Source: UBA920 sp964424635 (GTDB lineage: Bacteria > Patescibacteriota > Doudnabacteria > UBA920). From it: a stretch of 5,228 bases of DNA. The notes under the pieces were generated by a model. That model was not told the origin of the DNA, made no database searches, and was given only the letters and a program-made list of their open reading frames with translations. The stretch covers positions 1 to 5,228 of the forward strand of contig CAYRJC010000055.1 of the NCBI GenBank assembly GCA_964424635.1, in the 5' to 3' direction. The position numbers and the translations under genes were made by a program. Shown here one piece after another: positions 4,319 through 5,228 of the stretch (position 1 is the first letter of the stretch; every line of letters begins with the position of its first letter).

Positions 4319-4363
4319 ATAATATCATAGGTCGCTAGTATTTCAAATGTGGGGTGTGGATAA
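4319..4363 (-). promoter_or_regulatory. Promoter with upstream DnaA-type box, driving the recombination operon
   Basis: On the minus strand: TTATCCACA (4363-4355), eight bases, TTGAAA as -35 (4346-4341), 16 bases, TATTAT as -10 (4324-4319). Read with a 17-base spacer, the -35 is TTTGAA at 4347-4342. The box and the six bases before it (AAAAAG) are identical to those of the promoter at 1871-1915, and the box-to--10 distance is again 30 bases. The start of transcription is expected near 4312, leaving a leader of about 37 bases before the ATG at 4275. Confidence 0.6.
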
Positions 4364-4420
4364 CTTTTTTCTCAAAAAACGATTTTTTCTTTTTATAATT
4401 ACTTTTTTAAAATTAACCAC
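4355..4420. other. DnaA box with adjacent AT-rich tract, candidate replication origin
   Basis: A perfect DnaA box (TGTGGATAA on the plus strand, 4355-4363) borders a tract in which only 6 of the 52 bases from 4365 to 4416 are G or C, with alternating T6, A6 and T6 runs. A second, imperfect box-like TTAACCACA closes it at 4413-4421. This resembles a DNA-unwinding element beside a DnaA site. However, only one perfect box is present here, and the same box recurs at another promoter, so a regulatory role is at least as likely. Confidence 0.3.
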
Positions 4421-4430
4421 AGCCCAACTT

Positions 4431-4606
4431 TTACCTACTGATACTAGGTAACCGCTAGGATATGAGAGAAGTGAGTGCTAGTCCTTAGACTCTAATCAGA
4501 TGACAGGGCAAGAGTTGGCAACTTGTTTTCCCTGTTTTCGCATTAGAACCCAAAGAACTATTTATGTTTATAAGAGTTGTTTTACTTGCGTACCCTTAAA
4601 GCAAGG
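4431..4606. ncRNA. Run of hairpins in a non-coding stretch, candidate structured RNA
   Basis: No gene fits in 4276-4641. Within it, bases 4441-4560 have 51 G or C of 120, clearly more than the AT-rich flank. Hairpins visible on the plus strand: 4431-4451 (TTACCTA / TAGGTAA, seven-base loop); 4480-4491 (AGTC / GACT, four-base loop); 4503-4535 (ACAGGG / CCCTGT enclosing CAAG / CTTG and a GGC loop); 4585-4605 (CTTGC / GCAAG), followed on the plus strand by a T-rich run ending near 4626. The last hairpin and T run could end a plus-strand RNA, but no convincing promoter is seen on either strand. It does not look like a tRNA or any RNA family I know. Confidence 0.35.
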
Positions 4607-4626
4607 ATTTCACTTTTCTTTTTTTT

Positions 4627-4653
4627 AAAAACCGCAAAAGATTATTTTTTACG
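4627..4653 (-). terminator. Weak hairpin terminator after the 118-aa gene
   Basis: On the minus strand CGTAAAA (4653-4647) pairs with TTTTGCG (4639-4633) through one G-U pair around a seven-base loop. One G and five T follow (4631-4627). The stem contains the last codons and the loop contains part of the stop codon. It would separate this gene from the recombination operon. Confidence 0.4.
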
Positions 4654-4998
4654 CAAACCCCATATATATTTCCCGATGCTTTGATTTCTGTTTGAACGAT
4701 CTCGGCATACGGAAAGTACATAATACAAATCTTTTGTTTTAATGTGGGAAACCATAAACGCAAGAGTTTTCGGTGATGCTTTTTTTAAAAACAATTTGCT
4801 TTTTCTAAATGCTTCTTGTTTTTCCTTTGTATCACGAACCCTTTGCCCCTTTAACCACGCAACATATCGTTTCCAGTTTTCTTTTTTTCGCAACAGTGTT
4901 TCTTTGTTGCTATCGTATAAAGCATAGAGTTCTTGCATAATGTAATTACGCTCGCCACCCTTTTTCTTTATACCAAAAGAAACTTCTGATATGTGCAT
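4642..4998 (-). CDS. Basic hypothetical protein, 118 aa (or 98 aa from an internal ATG)
   Basis: Not recognised. From the ATG at 4998 the product is strongly basic and helical. It contains NWKRYVAWLKGQRVRDTKEKQ (about 41-61), a Lys-rich SKLFLKKASPKTLAFM segment, and a C-terminal part with DLYYVLSVCRDRSNRN and SIGKYIWGLRKK. The high Arg/Lys content and spaced aromatics suggest nucleic-acid binding, but no catalytic motif is seen. The first ATG lies six bases after a perfect TATAAT, fitting a leaderless mRNA. An internal ATG at 4938 would remove 20 residues, with GGGTGG too far upstream to be a good ribosome site. The gene stands alone between its own promoter and a weak terminator, unlike the packed genes downstream, which fits a regulator or a separately timed product (inference). 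Confidence 0.7.
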   Translation of the reverse strand: MHISEVSFGIKKKGGERNYIMQELYALYDSNKETLLRKKENWKRYVAWLKGQRVRDTKEKQEAFRKSKLFLKKASPKTLAFMVSHIKTKDLYYVLSVCRDRSNRNQSIGKYIWGLRKK

Positions 4999-5004
4999 TT
5001 AGTC

Positions 5005-5040
5005 ATTATATACGATCACGCGGGGGTGTGATGTGGAAAA
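5005..5040 (-). promoter_or_regulatory. Promoter of the 118-aa gene with a related TTTTCCACA box
   Basis: TATAAT, a perfect -10, lies at 5010-5005, followed by six bases and the ATG at 4998. No good -35 is found 16-18 bases upstream. TTTTCCACA (5040-5032), one base different from the TTATCCACA of the other two promoters, lies 21 bases upstream of the -10. An inverted repeat ATCAC / GTGAT (5015-5032, eight-base G-rich centre) fills the space between and may be an operator. Confidence 0.5.
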
Positions 5041-5214
5041 CTAATCGAGTCCACCGTATGAAAGATATTCAGAGCAATTACCACAAACCCACTTACCGTT
5101 TTCTAGGTAACGTGTCGGTGCTTTTTTGTTACACTTTTGACAAACTGGTTCTGATGATATTTTTATCTTTAAGATATCACTGACGCTTTCCGCGTCTTTT
5201 TTTGCTTTTTTCAT
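5041..5214 (-). CDS. Zinc-ribbon protein, 57 aa
   Basis: The frame runs from the ATG at 5214 to the TAG at 5043-5041. The first third is a charged helical segment (MKKAKKDAESVSDILKIK). It is followed by a zinc ribbon with Cys25 and Cys28 (CQKC), then a short strand pair around TRYLENGKWV, and Cys44 and Cys47 (CGNC), ending in a Tyr/Gly tail. All four metal ligands are present, in the C-x2-C ... C-x2-C layout of ribbons that bind nucleic acids or proteins. The partner is unknown. The frame stays open to the window edge beyond the ATG, so an earlier start outside the window is possible. No ribosome site is visible at 5214. The stop is immediately next to the TTTTCCACA box of the next promoter. 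Confidence 0.7.
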   Translation of the reverse strand: MKKAKKDAESVSDILKIKISSEPVCQKCNKKAPTRYLENGKWVCGNCSEYLSYGGLD

Positions 5215-5228
5215 AGTAGCTATTTTTT

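Noticed and set aside
4394..4399. TATAAT on the plus strand as a promoter for the hairpin region
   Set aside because: It is inside a tract of nearly pure A/T, and there is no acceptable -35 at 16-18 bases.
4540..4556. GGTTC-containing stretch on the minus strand, reminiscent of a tRNA T-loop
   Set aside because: No matching T-stem, anticodon arm or acceptor stem can be built around it.
4444..5111. Nine-base direct repeat CTAGGTAAC at 4444-4452 and 5103-5111
   Set aside because: The second copy lies in the coding sequence of the zinc-ribbon gene with no shared flanks; a single nine-base match is likely chance.
1..5228. CRISPR array, insertion sequence or attachment-site repeats
   Set aside because: No spaced repeats, transposase or terminal inverted repeats were seen on either strand.

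Overview
This window is a compact, AT-rich, gene-dense stretch in which every gene I can support lies on the minus strand, so transcription runs from high to low coordinates. The tight packing of very small genes, the phage-type recombination cassette (ERF-like annealing protein, YqaJ-type exonuclease, SSB, NinB-like protein) and a lone DNA methyltransferase point to a bacteriophage, prophage or phage-like element. The host cannot be named from the sequence. Features that may hint at it are the low GC content, the near absence of Shine-Dalgarno sites, and stop codons that are all TAA or TAG.

Layout, in the direction of transcription. (1) 5214-5041: a 57-aa zinc-ribbon protein, possibly extending past the window edge. 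(2) 5040-4627: a promoter with a perfect TATAAT, a 118-aa basic protein whose ATG lies six bases after the -10 box, then a weak hairpin terminator. (3) 4641-4276: 366 bases without a gene. It holds a run of hairpins in relatively GC-rich DNA (4431-4606), a very AT-rich tract with a perfect DnaA-type box (4355-4420), and a promoter reading into the next operon. (4) 4275-1886: an operon of seven genes that abut or overlap: two small unknown proteins, the ERF-like annealing protein, the YqaJ exonuclease, SSB, the NinB-like protein and a 67-aa basic protein. (5) 1915-1871: a second promoter with the same 15-base DnaA-box element as the one at 4363, placed at the same distance from its -10. (6) 1864-1: a string of tiny genes (membrane proteins, two zinc-binding miniproteins, coiled-coil proteins) leading to the N-terminal part of a DNA methyltransferase cut off by the window edge.

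How it fits together. Known families give a clear recombination function: the exonuclease resects DNA ends, the annealing protein pairs the single strands, and SSB and the NinB-like protein manage single-stranded DNA. The other small genes have no recognisable function.

The most unusual signals are in gene expression. Two promoters share an AAAAAGTTATCCACA element exactly 30 bases upstream of the -10. Two genes have start codons placed for leaderless transcription. Five gene junctions are the identical seven bases TAATATG without a Shine-Dalgarno site, which suggests translation by termination-reinitiation. Only the methyltransferase has a classical Shine-Dalgarno site.
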